This document shows, piece by piece, positions 1-9,186 of a DNA stretch of 64,000 nucleotides. The position numbers and the translations under genes were made by a program. Within the stretch, counting starts at the first letter, position 1, and the number at the start of each line of letters is the position of its first letter. The stretch covers positions 1,074,001 through 1,138,000 of the forward strand of contig NZ_CP042910.1 of assembly GCF_008298035.1 (NCBI RefSeq). Reading direction: 5' to 3'. The notes beneath the pieces are model-generated. The model worked only from the letters and a program-made list of their open reading frames with translations, made no database searches and was not told the DNA's origin. The stretch is from Gimesia maris (GTDB lineage: Bacteria > Planctomycetota > Planctomycetia > Planctomycetales > Planctomycetaceae).

Positions 1-1
1 T

Positions 2-820
2 TTCGTGATCATGCGGAACCTGGGTTTCTTTGCGACCGCAGAGAGCCTGGTGGCCAACAACATCGTATTGGCCATCTTCAAGCATGTGACCAATGCGGAA
101 TGCCGTCAGTACCTGTTGCGTCAGGCCTTTGAAGAAGCCGTGCATTCGCACACTTTCCTGTACATCGTCGAAAGCCTCGGGCTCAATGAGTCGGAAGTCT
201 TCAACATGTATCACGAAGTTCCCGCGATTGCGAAAAAAGATCAGCTGGAAATGGAGCTGACCTCGGAAATTCTGGATCACGATTTCACCACCGATACCTT
301 CGAAGGGGCCCAGGCCTTCCTGAAAAACCTGATCGGTTACTACCTGATCATGGAAGGACTCTTCTTCTACACCGGTTTCGTGATGGTGCTTTCTTTCCAT
401 CGTCGTAACATGATGACCGGGATCGGCGAACAGTTTCAGTACATCCTGCGGGACGAAACGATTCACCTGAACTTCGGCATCGACCTGATCAATGGCATCA
501 AGCAGGAAAACCCCGATCTCTGGACTCCCGAATTCCAGCAGCTCATTATCGACCGCATGAAGTATGCCGCCGAGCTGGAAATCGAGTACGCCAAAGACTG
601 CCTGCCGACCGGTATCCTTGGTCTGAACGGCGAACTGTTCCGCGAATATGTGCAGCACATCGCTGACCGTCGCCTGGAACGCATTGGTCTGCCCGCCCAG
701 TACGGTTCTGCGAATCCGTTCCCCTGGATGAGCGAAACCATGGACCTCTCGAAGGAAAAGAACTTCTTCGAAACCCGCGTGACTGAATACCAGAGCTCCG
801 GTTCATTAAACTGGGACTGA
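2..820 (+). CDS. nrdB: Ribonucleoside-diphosphate reductase small subunit (5' end outside window), class Ic-like
   Basis: Small (R2) subunit of class I ribonucleotide reductase, which generates the oxidant that the large subunit uses to make deoxyribonucleotides. The reading frame is open to the window edge, so the start is missing; about 272 residues remain. Counting from the GTG at base 5, the metal-ligand motif E44-x-x-H47 is visible, and a second one lies in the stretch [10 protein letters not shown]. The residue at the radical-tyrosine position (E. coli Tyr122, four after the His) is Phe51. The surrounding stretch closely resembles Chlamydia R2, where Phe goes with a Mn/Fe cofactor (class Ic). 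The protein ends SGSLNWD, followed by a strong terminator. The family call is firm; the class Ic assignment is inferred from this substitution. Confidence 0.93.
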   Translation, partial: FVIMRNLGFFATAESLVANNIVLAIFKHVTNAECRQYLLRQAFEEAVHSHTFLYIVESLGLNESEVFNMYHEVPAIAKKDQLEMELTSEILDHDFTTDTFEGAQAFLKNLIGYYLIMEGLFFYTGFVMVLSFHRRNMMTGIGEQFQYILRDETIHLNFGIDLINGIKQENPDLWTPEFQQLIIDRMKYAAELEIEYAKDCLPTGILGLNGELFREYVQHIADRRLERIGLPAQYGSANPFPWMSETMDLSKEKNFFETRVTEYQSSGSLNWD

Positions 821-897
821 TTCGTCCGCGACTAAAAAACAAGGCACCCTCTAAAGGGACCACCAGCCGGTGGTCCCTTTTTTTACGCGCGGGGAGG
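797..897 (+). repeat. nrdB 3'-end/terminator repeat, copy 1
   Basis: About 101 bp covering the last eight nrdB codons (including stop), the spacer, the terminator hairpin and a short GC-rich tail. It matches 3130-3229 at an estimated 85% or better by eye, with one single-base length difference. This copy is attached to the real nrdB gene. Confidence 0.85.
853..884 (+). terminator. Intrinsic terminator after nrdB
   Basis: A perfect 12-bp stem (853-864 with 869-880), a 4-base loop and a T run through 884, starting 33 bases after the nrdB stop. A near-identical hairpin recurs at 3187-3216. Confidence 0.9.
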
Positions 898-1424
898 TCG
901 GAGTAAAATAACAGGCAGCGACTCTCAAAAAACAGACGTGGAATCAAAATCTTCAATCTGCCTGACAAACTTCAAGACAGTCGCTGATCGCTTTAATGCT
1001 TTCCGTACAGTTCCCACTCAGACAGTTGTATCGATTCTGTCACAGGTTCTCTGCTGAAATGCTGGATTGAAGAGTTCACCGTCTGGTGATCTCTGGTGCG
1101 AAATTAATTGGCAATCTTCAAAGATTTAGGGCACTCACGAAGTGATCGTCCGACGTCTCAATGTCCGAACATTCTGAGACGACGAAATAGTAGTTCCCAT
1201 AAGTGAAGCGTGTTAAACAGGTTGTGTCTCGATGTCCGGTGTGCGGTGAGTTGGAGGTTTTTAACGACCCATTTGATACTCCCTGCGGCACGTTCTTTGC
1301 GTAACTGTGTGCTGGAACACGGTGCTCTGTCCCTCTCCTGTTGAAGACCTCTAGACGAGCCTCACGTTGAAAGTCCTCTTGCATCATATCATTCACTACT
1401 ACACCAGTACATCAGGACAAGAAC
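898..1424. other. Intergenic region / long 5' leader of the DUF1559 gene
   Basis: About 525 bp with no convincing gene. A small hairpin lies at 1154-1181 (an 11-base arm pairing with a 13-base arm that bulges two bases). No promoter was firmly assigned. Long untranslated leaders before DUF1559 genes would fit separate regulation of each such gene, but this is inference. Confidence 0.4.
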
Positions 1425-2456
1425 ATGAGTTACTTGTTGGAAAATAATTCCGTTTGCCATTCCAAAAGGCCCAAAACAACTTTGAGACGCTCCCGAGGCT
1501 TCACACTGATAGAACTGCTGGTAGTCATCGCAATTATTGCCATTTTAATCGCATTGCTGCTCCCGGCCGTACAACAGGCGCGCGAAGCAGCGCGCCGTTC
1601 CTCCTGCAAGAATAATATGAAGCAGCTTGGTCTGGCTCTGCACAATTATCACGATGCTCACACCAAGTTCCCCTACTCGAGTGCCAACAATGCCATGGTC
1701 TGGACGCAGGCCGGAGATCCGATTCTGAATACATCCGGTTGGACACTGCTGCTGCCTTATCTGGAACAGTCTGCTCTTTATAATCAGTTCAACTTCACCG
1801 CAGCCCAACGCAACAGCACGTTTAGTGGGTGGTCTTCGACGAGTGCGGGAACAGTGATGGGGGCGTCTGCGGACATTACCGCTAATATGGAACTGACAAA
1901 AAAGATCATCGCCGTTTTCAATTGTCCGAGTGATGACAATAACCAGACCTACAATGCAGTGTCTCCCAACTACGGCTGTGGTGTCTCAGGAAGTGCCATG
2001 ACCAACTACGGATTCAGTGTCACCTCCGGCACAGGGCCCTGGGCGTTGTGGCGAGATGAAGGAAGTACCACGAGAGCGCTCTTCGGGGAGAATTCCAATT
2101 CCGATATTGCGAAGATCAAGGATGGCACCAGTAATACCGTCATGGTCTGTGAAACGACTCGACAGGTGCGGGATGGAACCGGTAACTACTGGGGATGTAG
2201 CGTCTACGCGGGAAATGGCGTCAACCTTGGCCACAGCCGCGGAATCAACTACTGGCTCTGTTGTTCCTGGACTCCTCCAATGACGGAACAGCCCGGCGTA
2301 CTGGGATCTTACAGTATGCCCGGAAGTGCCCATGTCGGAGGTTGTATGATCCTGCTCGCGGATGGTGCAGTGCGTTTTCTCAACGAGAACATCGATGCTT
2401 CGATCCGCACCAATCTCTCCCGAATCAAAGATGGCCAGGTGATCGGTGAGTTCTGA
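1425..2456 (+). CDS. DUF1559 domain protein with type II prepilin-like N-terminus
   Basis: A 343-residue member of the large DUF1559 (SBP_bac_10) family that is multiplied many-fold in planctomycetes. Residues 25-48 form a classic prepilin cleavage/methylation signal ([18 protein letters not shown]), so the protein should be processed by a prepilin peptidase and displayed as a pseudopilin. The downstream family motif [25 protein letters not shown] is split over about residues 53-78, and the family's C-terminal His...LADG segment ([18 protein letters not shown]) is present near the end. Function in the family is unknown; a cell-surface or secretion pseudopilin role is inferred. The start has an AGGACA ribosome site just upstream. 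The gene pairs with the lipoprotein gene that follows it. Confidence 0.93.
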   Translation: MSYLLENNSVCHSKRPKTTLRRSRGFTLIELLVVIAIIAILIALLLPAVQQAREAARRSSCKNNMKQLGLALHNYHDAHTKFPYSSANNAMVWTQAGDPILNTSGWTLLLPYLEQSALYNQFNFTAAQRNSTFSGWSSTSAGTVMGASADITANMELTKKIIAVFNCPSDDNNQTYNAVSPNYGCGVSGSAMTNYGFSVTSGTGPWALWRDEGSTTRALFGENSNSDIAKIKDGTSNTVMVCETTRQVRDGTGNYWGCSVYAGNGVNLGHSRGINYWLCCSWTPPMTEQPGVLGSYSMPGSAHVGGCMILLADGAVRFLNENIDASIRTNLSRIKDGQVIGEF

Positions 2457-2568
2457 TTAGGGTATTTGTTTTCCGGGATGTTCCCACGCTCACGGAGGTG
2501 GAAACCCGTGAGCGGCGGATTCTGCTCCTTTTAATCAATCCTGCTTCTTTTATCTCTGGTGGAACAAC

Positions 2569-3081
2569 ATGAGTGCTTGCTTAGATACGACGCGTCAATT
2601 GACTCGAGGAACTGCGATACTTTTCACAGTCATGCTTACTTCGCTTTCCGGTTGTGGGGGTTCGGATTCCGGTCCCGACATTGATATGATTCCTGTTTCG
2701 GGAATCGTGGCGATGGATGGTCAACCGCTTGCCGGTGCGATGGTGGAATTTCATCCCACTGGCGGAACAAAAGGGAATGGAGGATTTGGCCTGACCGATG
2801 AGGCAGGCAAGTTTACTTTGACTGACTATCATTCAAACCCGGGTTGCCCTCCGGGAGAATACGGCGTGACCTTCTCGAAGCTCACACTACCGGACGGGTC
2901 TCCGATCCCTCCCGATTCTCAACAAGGTGGGGTCGGGATGAAAGAACAGATTCCCCCAGCCTATAACCTGTTCAAGCCGCATGCGATCGTCCAGGCAGCC
3001 AAAGTCAATGCGCCGGAATCGGAATTCGAGTTTAAGATCGACTCAAAATTCAAGCCCCCGCGTTCGTTTTACCGGGAGTAA
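2569..3081 (+). CDS. Small lipoprotein with carboxypeptidase-regulatory/transthyretin-like domain
   Basis: A 170-residue secreted lipoprotein. The N-terminus carries a signal peptide ending in the lipobox LSGC, so the mature protein should be lipid-anchored. The body (IPVSGIVAMDGQPLAGAMVEF, then a GGFGLTDEAGKFTLTDY segment) is the beta-sandwich signature of carboxypeptidase-regulatory-like domains that planctomycetes typically encode directly after DUF1559 genes. The gap to the DUF1559 stop is 112 bp with no obvious terminator, so co-transcription is likely. A role as a partner of the DUF1559 pseudopilin is inferred from this recurring pairing only. The start ATG is preceded by a GGTGGA site. 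Confidence 0.85.
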   Translation: MSACLDTTRQLTRGTAILFTVMLTSLSGCGGSDSGPDIDMIPVSGIVAMDGQPLAGAMVEFHPTGGTKGNGGFGLTDEAGKFTLTDYHSNPGCPPGEYGVTFSKLTLPDGSPIPPDSQQGGVGMKEQIPPAYNLFKPHAIVQAAKVNAPESEFEFKIDSKFKPPRSFYRE

Positions 3082-3129
3082 TGATCGAGTCTTAAGGTGT
3101 GTTTGAAGACAGTAAAGGGGCAGGACTAA

Positions 3130-3229
3130 TCCGGTTCACTGACCTGGGACTGATTCGTCCGCGATAAGAAAACAAGGCACCCTCGCAGGGACCACCAACC
3201 GGTGGTCCCTTTTTTTATGCACGGTGAGG
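3130..3229 (+). repeat. nrdB 3'-end/terminator repeat, copy 2 (orphan)
   Basis: Second copy of the 797-897 segment. Bases 3130-3153 still read S-G-S-L-T-W-D-stop, matching the S-G-S-L-N-W-D-stop end of nrdB, but no nrdB coding sequence precedes it. The hairpin at 3187-3216 (10-bp stem, T run) would end transcription of the DUF1559/lipoprotein pair. The two copies bracket the cassette as direct repeats. Confidence 0.85.
3187..3216 (+). terminator. Intrinsic terminator after the DUF1559/lipoprotein pair
   Basis: Perfect 10-bp stem (3187-3196 with 3201-3210), 4-base loop and six or more T residues. Part of the duplicated nrdB tail. Confidence 0.88.
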
Positions 3230-3434
3230 GGCTGAGAGAAATTGGCCGACTTGGATTAATTATTGCTGCTGTCGGTAAGGAGAAGTGGTATACTGATGGA
3301 TGTTGAGTTTTGCAGACCGATTTTGAGGGAATAAAAATACAAACAGCAGATGGGCCTGGAATATTCTGTCCTGTAGATGATGAATTCAAAATGTGATCTT
3401 CGTTTCGCATGTTTTGGGAAGGCGAGAGACAGAT

Positions 3435-4925
3435 ATGAATGACGAGCCATCACTCCCGGAAGAGGCCAGTCAGATGCTGGCCCGGTTGGGGAGTCAAATC
3501 GAATACACGGCAAACGAACCCAATGGTCTGGTCAACCTCATGAATTCGGAAGTTGCGAATGAAGACCTGCGTCATTTAATCTTCTATCCTGGCTTCGAAG
3601 CGTTGATTCTGGACAATACCAGCATCTCTGATGCGGGTCTGAACTTCATTGGTGAAATGAGAAATCTCGAACGCTTGGGGCTGTACGACACACTCGTATC
3701 TGATGACGGACTGAAGCCGTTGCTGAAGCTCTCCAAGCTCGAAAAACTCAATATTGCCTGTGCGCCTGGTTGCCTCTCCCCCGGACTGCGGCCGGTACCG
3801 GCTGCTAATGTGAGGCGAAACCAGATCACAGACCGGGGGCTGGGTTATCTGACGGAGCTGTCTTCGCTGCGCAGCTTGAACCTGCAGGCAACGCGCGTTA
3901 CCGACGCGGGGTTGTTGCAATATCTTCCGGAATTGCCGCGTTTGCAGCGATTGTCGCTCGCCTGTCTCGACATCACAGACGCAGCGCTATTGGCACTCGA
4001 AAGTCTAGCCTGGCTCGAAAGCATCAACCTGGGGCACACGGCGGTCTCCAACGAAGCGATTCTGAATCTTGTGGGAGCGAAGGCGTTTTCGCTGCGCCGA
4101 TTGAATCTATCCAATACGGCGGTCAACGATCAGGCGCTGGCAGAGTGTCTGCCAGATTCCCAACTCAATAAACTAGAGTTGAGCGACACCGGCATCACGG
4201 ATGCTGCCTGTCAGTCCTGCGTCGAATGTGAATGGCTTACCGATCTCTGCCTGAATTTCACAGACATTACGGATGACGGGGTTCGCCACCTGGCAAATTG
4301 CGGGCACTTGCGAAAACTGGAGCTGTTTAAAACGAAGATCACCGATACCAGCCTGGTGTGGCTCGCGGACTCCGGTATCGAGGATCTGGGGCTCGGCTTT
4401 ACAGCGATTACCGACGCCGGCATTCCCGCCCTGACTGACTTCCCCGCTCTGGAAAGCCTGGATCTGCAAAAGACATCGCTCACAGACAAAGGGCTGCGAT
4501 TTTTGAGTGAGGCGACCAACCTGAAACAACTGCAACTGGACAATACCGAAATCTCTCACGCGGGGATTGAATTCTTACTGTCGCTTCCCCTGGAATCGCT
4601 GTCGCTGAATCCCGGAATTGACAATGCCGGCTTGAACACACTGGTGCGTCACAACTCTTTGCGAAATCTGGCAATCTGGAATTGCAATGTGACAAACTGG
4701 CAGCCGCTGATGAAGCTGGAGCTTCTCGAGGTGTTACTGATTGACGATTCCGTCACCGACCTGTCACCATTGAGGGAACTGGACCAGCTTAAGTATTTGC
4801 TGCTTTGGGGAGACCGTTTTTCTCCGACCGAGCTTGCCAGGTTGCGTCTCTCACTTCCCCAATGTCAGATCAGGACGTTTCCATTATGTTCCTGCGTATT
4901 AAGCGAGTTCTGGTGTTTATGCTGA
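3435..4925 (+). CDS. Leucine-rich repeat protein
   Basis: A 496-residue protein made almost wholly of about 24-residue leucine-rich repeats of the type L-x-x-L-x-L-x-x-T-x-I-T-D-x-G-L, from about residue 40 to 480 (for example ITDRGLGYLTELSSLRSLNL). This is the cysteine-containing/ribonuclease-inhibitor-like class common in planctomycetes and usually treated as a protein-protein interaction scaffold. No signal peptide or membrane segment is seen, so it is probably cytoplasmic. The start was set at the ATG 42 bases inside an open frame that begins with GTG, because a purine-rich stretch (GGGAAGGCGAG) precedes the ATG. After the last repeat the C-terminus is an odd Cys-rich tail (CSCVLSEFWCLC). 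Partners are unknown. Confidence 0.85.
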   Translation: MNDEPSLPEEASQMLARLGSQIEYTANEPNGLVNLMNSEVANEDLRHLIFYPGFEALILDNTSISDAGLNFIGEMRNLERLGLYDTLVSDDGLKPLLKLSKLEKLNIACAPGCLSPGLRPVPAANVRRNQITDRGLGYLTELSSLRSLNLQATRVTDAGLLQYLPELPRLQRLSLACLDITDAALLALESLAWLESINLGHTAVSNEAILNLVGAKAFSLRRLNLSNTAVNDQALAECLPDSQLNKLELSDTGITDAACQSCVECEWLTDLCLNFTDITDDGVRHLANCGHLRKLELFKTKITDTSLVWLADSGIEDLGLGFTAITDAGIPALTDFPALESLDLQKTSLTDKGLRFLSEATNLKQLQLDNTEISHAGIEFLLSLPLESLSLNPGIDNAGLNTLVRHNSLRNLAIWNCNVTNWQPLMKLELLEVLLIDDSVTDLSPLRELDQLKYLLLWGDRFSPTELARLRLSLPQCQIRTFPLCSCVLSEFWCLC

Positions 4926-5357
4926 GGAGAGGATGAGGTCTTGATTTCCGTGTGTTTCGTTCCGTTCGTTATTTATAAAAAATTGTCAATCATGCTGCAG
5001 AAAAGCGCATTGGCTTGCCACGAGTACAGAGGGCTCTATTAAATGGTCGGGAACCGGTTTCTGCGATTTGTGTCATGAAGTCAGGATTCGTCGATTGACC
5101 CAATGACTGTTTTGACTGATTTTCAAGTTGACGAAATAGCCGGCGGCTGTTACTCTCTGGCCTTGGAATTGCGAACGCGCTGTGATTGCGGGTTTTCTTC
5201 CAGCGTCCTTTTCGTTTTCACAGGAAAACAGGTATGACCCTTTATATGCAGCGTGTGCACTGGTGTGACCGGCTGTATGTCTCGCCCGAATACAGACGGG
5301 TTGGAGACGCCGACGAATCTGACATGCCCCGGGTCTGAAACGGACACTGCCGTTGCG

Positions 5358-5377
5358 CGCCTGCTGTGATGCAGGCG
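5358..5377 (+). promoter_or_regulatory. Hairpin in metE leader
   Basis: Perfect 7-bp stem (5358-5364 with 5371-5377) and a 6-base loop. No T run follows, so it is not a simple terminator. Role unknown. Confidence 0.35.
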
Positions 5378-5624
5378 TCTTTCACTACGCGAGTACTATC
5401 AGAGTTACTCTGCGCAGATGCCTGGCCTGCTGCGTTCTTTGATTGGAAGAACGTCTCTGCCTGCGCGCTGCCAGCTGGCTCTGTCTCAACGCCGTGTCCT
5501 GTTTTGGACCATTAAACTCATCGACCCCCTGGTTGTTTTTATCACGGTTTGTGAACACGCTCCCGGTCTGCGCACCACTTGCGCCTGAGTTGCGGAACAC
5601 TTCACAAACACGTTTACGCTACCG

Positions 5625-5656
5625 GTGCGCACACCCTCTGGAGACGGTATGCGCAC
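5625..5656 (+). promoter_or_regulatory. Inverted repeat immediately upstream of metE
   Basis: GTGCGCA at 5625-5631 pairs with TGCGCAC at 5650-5656; after one mismatch, three more pairs extend the stem. It sits about 50 bases before the metE start and could be an operator or an RNA structure. Which one cannot be decided from sequence. Confidence 0.4.
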
Positions 5657-5706
5657 CAAAGTCTATTTAACAAACCTGTTCATTTAAAAATAAAAGGAGC
5701 CTCTGA

Positions 5707-8025
5707 ATGGCTATTGCTACGAATCTTGGATTTCCCCGTATTGGCGCACACCGTGAACTGAAAAGAGCCGTCGAAAAATTCTGGTCAGAAAAAATCAGCG
5801 AAGCAGAACTGCAGCAGATCGGTCGCGGCCTGCGTGAAACAAACTGGAAACTGCAACAGGCAGCAGGGATCGAACAGATCCCTTCGAATGATTTTTCTTT
5901 CTATGATCAGGTGCTGGATACGACGGCGCTAGTCGGTGCGATCCCGGCCCGATTTCAATGGACGAGCGACGCCGTTGATCTGACTACTTATTTCGCAATG
6001 GCGCGAGGCGGAAAGGGGGGCAAATCGGTCAACGCGACTACTGCCGGTGTCGCCGCCCTGGAGATGACCAAATGGTTTGATACCAACTACCATTACCTCG
6101 TCCCCGAGTTCAAACCCGATCAGCAGTTCCAGCTGGCGTCGACCAAAGTCATCGACGAATTCCTGGAAGCGAAAGCGCTGGGCATCGAAACCCGTCCTGT
6201 CCTGCTGGGCCCGGTCTCATTCCTGCTGCTGGGGAAGTCGGGGACGGCTGACTTCGACTGCTTAAGTCTGCTGGAGCGCCTGCTGCCCGTGTATGCGGAA
6301 GTGCTGACCCGCCTGTCTGCCTCCGGGGCAACGTGGATTCAGATCGACGAACCCTGTCTGGTTCTCGATTTGACGGCGGAACAGCGAGTTGCCTTTCAGC
6401 GGGCCTACGATCAGCTTTCGATCATCCCCGGTGGAATCAAGATCGCGTTGACGACTTACTTTGGTCCCCTTGCGGAGAACCTCCCGACCGCCGTTTCACT
6501 GCCGATTGCTGCATTACACGTTGATCTGGTCCGCGCTCCCGAGCAACTGGACGACGTGCTGGAACAACTGCCGGCGGAAGTGGCGCTGTCATTGGGCGTC
6601 ATCGACGGTCGTAATATCTGGAAGAACGATTTCGAACAGTCGCTGGCGTTGATTGAAAAGGCCGTGAACCGGATTGGCGCGGATCGAATTCTGATTGGCC
6701 CTTCCTGCTCGCTGTTACATTCACCCGTCGATCTGGAAAACGAAACCGATCTGGATTCCGAAATCCGGCAGTGGCTGGCTTATGCCCGGCAGAAGCTGGC
6801 AGAAATCTCTATTCTGACTCAATGCGTGAATGCAGGGAGAGAGAGTGTCGCAGACGCACTGAGCGCAAATCGGGCTGCGATGAATGCCCGCCGTAATTCG
6901 CCGCGCGTGCATCGTCCGGAGGTGAAAGAACGCAGTGCCGCCGTGACCGAACCGATGTTAACCCGCAAAAGTCCCTATGCAGAGCGTCGCGTTTGGCAGC
7001 AGAAGACGTTGCAACTGCCGCTGTTTCCCACAACGACCATTGGTTCGTTTCCGCAGACGGAGGAAATTCGCAAGGCGCGAGCCGCGTTCAAGAAAGGGGA
7101 ATTGACAGAGTCGGCTTACGAACAGTTTCTGCAGGCATGTATCGCCAGTGATATTGAGTACCAGGAATCGGTCGACCTGGATGTGCTCGTGCACGGCGAA
7201 GCCGAACGGAATGACATGGTGGAATATTTCGGCGAACAGCTGGAAGGCTTCATTGCCACGAAAAACGGCTGGGTGCAGAGTTACGGTTCCCGTTGTGTGA
7301 AACCGCCGATCATTTTCGGTGATATTTTGCGCAAGGGACCGATGACGGTGAAATGGACGAAGTACGCGCAGTCCTGTACCGGGAAACTGATGAAAGGCAT
7401 GCTGACCGGGCCGGTGACGATTCTGCAATGGTCGTTCGTCCGCGATGACCAGCCTCGCAGTGAGACCTGCCAGCAGATTGGTCTGGCGATTCGTGATGAA
7501 GTGCTGGACCTGGAAGCTGGCGGCATTCGGATCATTCAGATTGACGAGCCGGCGGTCCGGGAAGGCTTGCCTCTGCGTCGTTCCGACTGGCACGCGTATC
7601 TCAAGTGGGCGGTCGACTGTTTTCGCCTGTCCGCAGCAGGTGTGGAAGATGAGACCCAGATTCACACGCATATGTGTTACTCGGAATTCAATGATATCAT
7701 TGAGGCAATTGCTGCCTTGGACGCCGATGTGATTTCGATTGAAACGTCGCGGAGTAATATGGAACTGCTGGATGCATTCGTTCAATTTCACTATCCCAAT
7801 GAAATTGGACCGGGCGTATACGACATTCATTCGCCGCAGGTGCCGACGGTGGAATGGATGGTTGATCTGCTCGAAAAAGCATTGAAGGTGCTGGAGCCGC
7901 GACAGTTATGGGTGAACCCGGACTGTGGACTGAAGACCCGCAAATGGGACGAAGTCAGGCCCGCCTTACAGAACATGGTTACCGCAGCCAAGACGCTGCG
8001 TGCCAAACTGAATCTGAAGGAATGA
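5707..8025 (+). CDS. metE: 5-methyltetrahydropteroyltriglutamate-homocysteine methyltransferase (B12-independent methionine synthase)
   Basis: Transfers a methyl group from methyltetrahydrofolate-triglutamate to homocysteine, the last step of methionine synthesis, without cobalamin. At 772 residues it has the full family length, with both (beta-alpha)8 barrels. The N-terminal barrel starts with NLGFPRIGAHRELKRAVE; the C-terminal catalytic barrel starts near residue 440 with TTTIGSFPQTEEIRKARAAF. The zinc ligands are visible as H655-x-C657, E679 and C740 (E. coli H641, C643, E665, C726). The start has a strong AAAGGAG site. A terminator at 8060 separates it from the vitamin B12-type transporter genes that follow, so it is probably its own unit, controlled through the long leader. 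Confidence 0.97.
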   Translation: MAIATNLGFPRIGAHRELKRAVEKFWSEKISEAELQQIGRGLRETNWKLQQAAGIEQIPSNDFSFYDQVLDTTALVGAIPARFQWTSDAVDLTTYFAMARGGKGGKSVNATTAGVAALEMTKWFDTNYHYLVPEFKPDQQFQLASTKVIDEFLEAKALGIETRPVLLGPVSFLLLGKSGTADFDCLSLLERLLPVYAEVLTRLSASGATWIQIDEPCLVLDLTAEQRVAFQRAYDQLSIIPGGIKIALTTYFGPLAENLPTAVSLPIAALHVDLVRAPEQLDDVLEQLPAEVALSLGVIDGRNIWKNDFEQSLALIEKAVNRIGADRILIGPSCSLLHSPVDLENETDLDSEIRQWLAYARQKLAEISILTQCVNAGRESVADALSANRAAMNARRNSPRVHRPEVKERSAAVTEPMLTRKSPYAERRVWQQKTLQLPLFPTTTIGSFPQTEEIRKARAAFKKGELTESAYEQFLQACIASDIEYQESVDLDVLVHGEAERNDMVEYFGEQLEGFIATKNGWVQSYGSRCVKPPIIFGDILRKGPMTVKWTKYAQSCTGKLMKGMLTGPVTILQWSFVRDDQPRSETCQQIGLAIRDEVLDLEAGGIRIIQIDEPAVREGLPLRRSDWHAYLKWAVDCFRLSAAGVEDETQIHTHMCYSEFNDIIEAIAALDADVISIETSRSNMELLDAFVQFHYPNEIGPGVYDIHSPQVPTVEWMVDLLEKALKVLEPRQLWVNPDCGLKTRKWDEVRPALQNMVTAAKTLRAKLNLKE

Positions 8026-8059
8026 TCCTGCCGACAAGGACAGACGCCTGTTTGTGTTT

Positions 8060-8101
8060 AGCCCTGGAATGACTGAAAACGGTCATTCCGGGCTGATTTT
8101 T
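8060..8101 (+). terminator. Intrinsic terminator after metE
   Basis: A stem of 5 + 8 bp with one bulged T (8060-8073 with 8082-8094), followed by a short T run. It lies 34 bases after the metE stop. Confidence 0.75.
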
Positions 8102-8157
8102 ACTGAATCAGCGTCTGCCACTTCCAATTTGAGAAAAGATTCGATACCAACGAAGTT

Positions 8158-9162
8158 ATGAATACCTGTTTAAACAGACTGTTCCTGTTGTTACTCTTAT
8201 CGGGAGTGACCGCAGGCTGCCAACCCGAGGCGACCAGCCCGAGTTCCGCGCAGGCGGTGCAGTCTGAAGTGAAAGAGACGCGAGAGCCCCTGATCTCCGT
8301 GGCGTACCCTGTCACGGTGACTGATTATCGCGGGCAGGATGTCACGATCCAGTCACAGCCTCAGCGGATCATTTCACTGATGCCGGCTCACACGGAAATT
8401 CTGTTTGCGATCGGTGCGGGTGAGCAGTTGGTGGGGTGTACGTCTCTGTGTAATTATCCTCCGGAAACCAAATCGTTGAAAAAGATCGCGTTTGCCAATC
8501 CGGGCAGTATCAGCCTTGAAGCACTCGTGGAACTGCAGCCGGATCTGATTATTCTCGGCGGCGATTATCATCGACTGCTGGCAGAGCAGCTGGAGAAAAT
8601 CAAGGTGCCTGTACTCTCGTTTGAGTCACAGTCGCTGGCGGATATCGAGAAATCGATTCTGGGAATTGCGAAAGCCACCGGGCACACGGATCGCGGAAAA
8701 CAGATCATCCATCAAATCAAGGAGGACATCCAGGCGATTCAGGAACGGGTCAAACCGTTTCAGGAACAGGGTCGCCCGCGCGTGTTTTATCAGGTCTGGG
8801 ATCAACCTTTGATGACGGCGGGGCCCGAGTCATTCATTGGTGAGCTGATCACCCTGGTGGGCGGGGATAATATTTTCGGTGACTTGAAGATTGCTTATCC
8901 CCAGGTCAGTGAGGAGACATTGGTTGTGCGCAATCCCGATGTGATTCTGCTGCCGGGACTCAAAAATAATCCGCAGGCAGATGCACGGCAGGCAATTGCT
9001 ACTCTGAAACAGCGTCCGGGCTGGGACAAAATGAACGCCGTGAAGAATCAGCGGATCTATATTATTGAGGATGACCTGATTTCGCGTCCCGGGCCGCGGG
9101 TGGTGCAGGGGCTTCAAAATGTGGCTCAGGCATTGTACCCTGAAGCATTCCCGAAACCCTGA
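8158..9162 (+). CDS. btuF: Cobalamin-type ABC transporter substrate-binding lipoprotein
   Basis: A 334-residue periplasmic binding protein of the BtuF/FecB/TroA-like class. The signal peptide ends in the lipobox TAGC (Cys21), so it is membrane-anchored. The mature part begins with the family's VTDYRGQDVTIQSQPQRIIS segment. The phrase LVGCTSLCNYPPE and the following KKIAFANPGSISLEALVELQPDLI resemble BtuF rather than siderophore-binding proteins, so corrinoid is the favoured substrate; iron or heme complexes cannot be excluded. It is the first gene of a three-gene uptake operon (binding protein, permease, ATPase; gaps 24 and 14 bp). Confidence 0.82.
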   Translation: MNTCLNRLFLLLLLSGVTAGCQPEATSPSSAQAVQSEVKETREPLISVAYPVTVTDYRGQDVTIQSQPQRIISLMPAHTEILFAIGAGEQLVGCTSLCNYPPETKSLKKIAFANPGSISLEALVELQPDLIILGGDYHRLLAEQLEKIKVPVLSFESQSLADIEKSILGIAKATGHTDRGKQIIHQIKEDIQAIQERVKPFQEQGRPRVFYQVWDQPLMTAGPESFIGELITLVGGDNIFGDLKIAYPQVSEETLVVRNPDVILLPGLKNNPQADARQAIATLKQRPGWDKMNAVKNQRIYIIEDDLISRPGPRVVQGLQNVAQALYPEAFPKP

Positions 9163-9186
9163 CCTTCTGAGTGGGCGCTGCCGTTC

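Larger units (their letters stand above)
4926..5706. other. Long intergenic region / metE leader
   Basis: About 780 bp with no convincing gene. Its 3' half holds structured elements: a perfect 7-bp hairpin at 5358-5377 and a larger inverted repeat at 5625-5656 (7 bp, one mismatch, then 3 bp) about 50 bases before metE. I looked for the cores of a cobalamin riboswitch and of SAM/SAH riboswitches, expected near metE and btu genes, and could not identify one. The ribosome site AAAGGAG lies at about 5693-5699. Confidence 0.45.

Noticed and set aside
4926-5706. Cobalamin or SAM riboswitch upstream of metE
   Set aside because: Expected from gene content, but the conserved cores could not be found by eye; only simple hairpins are visible.
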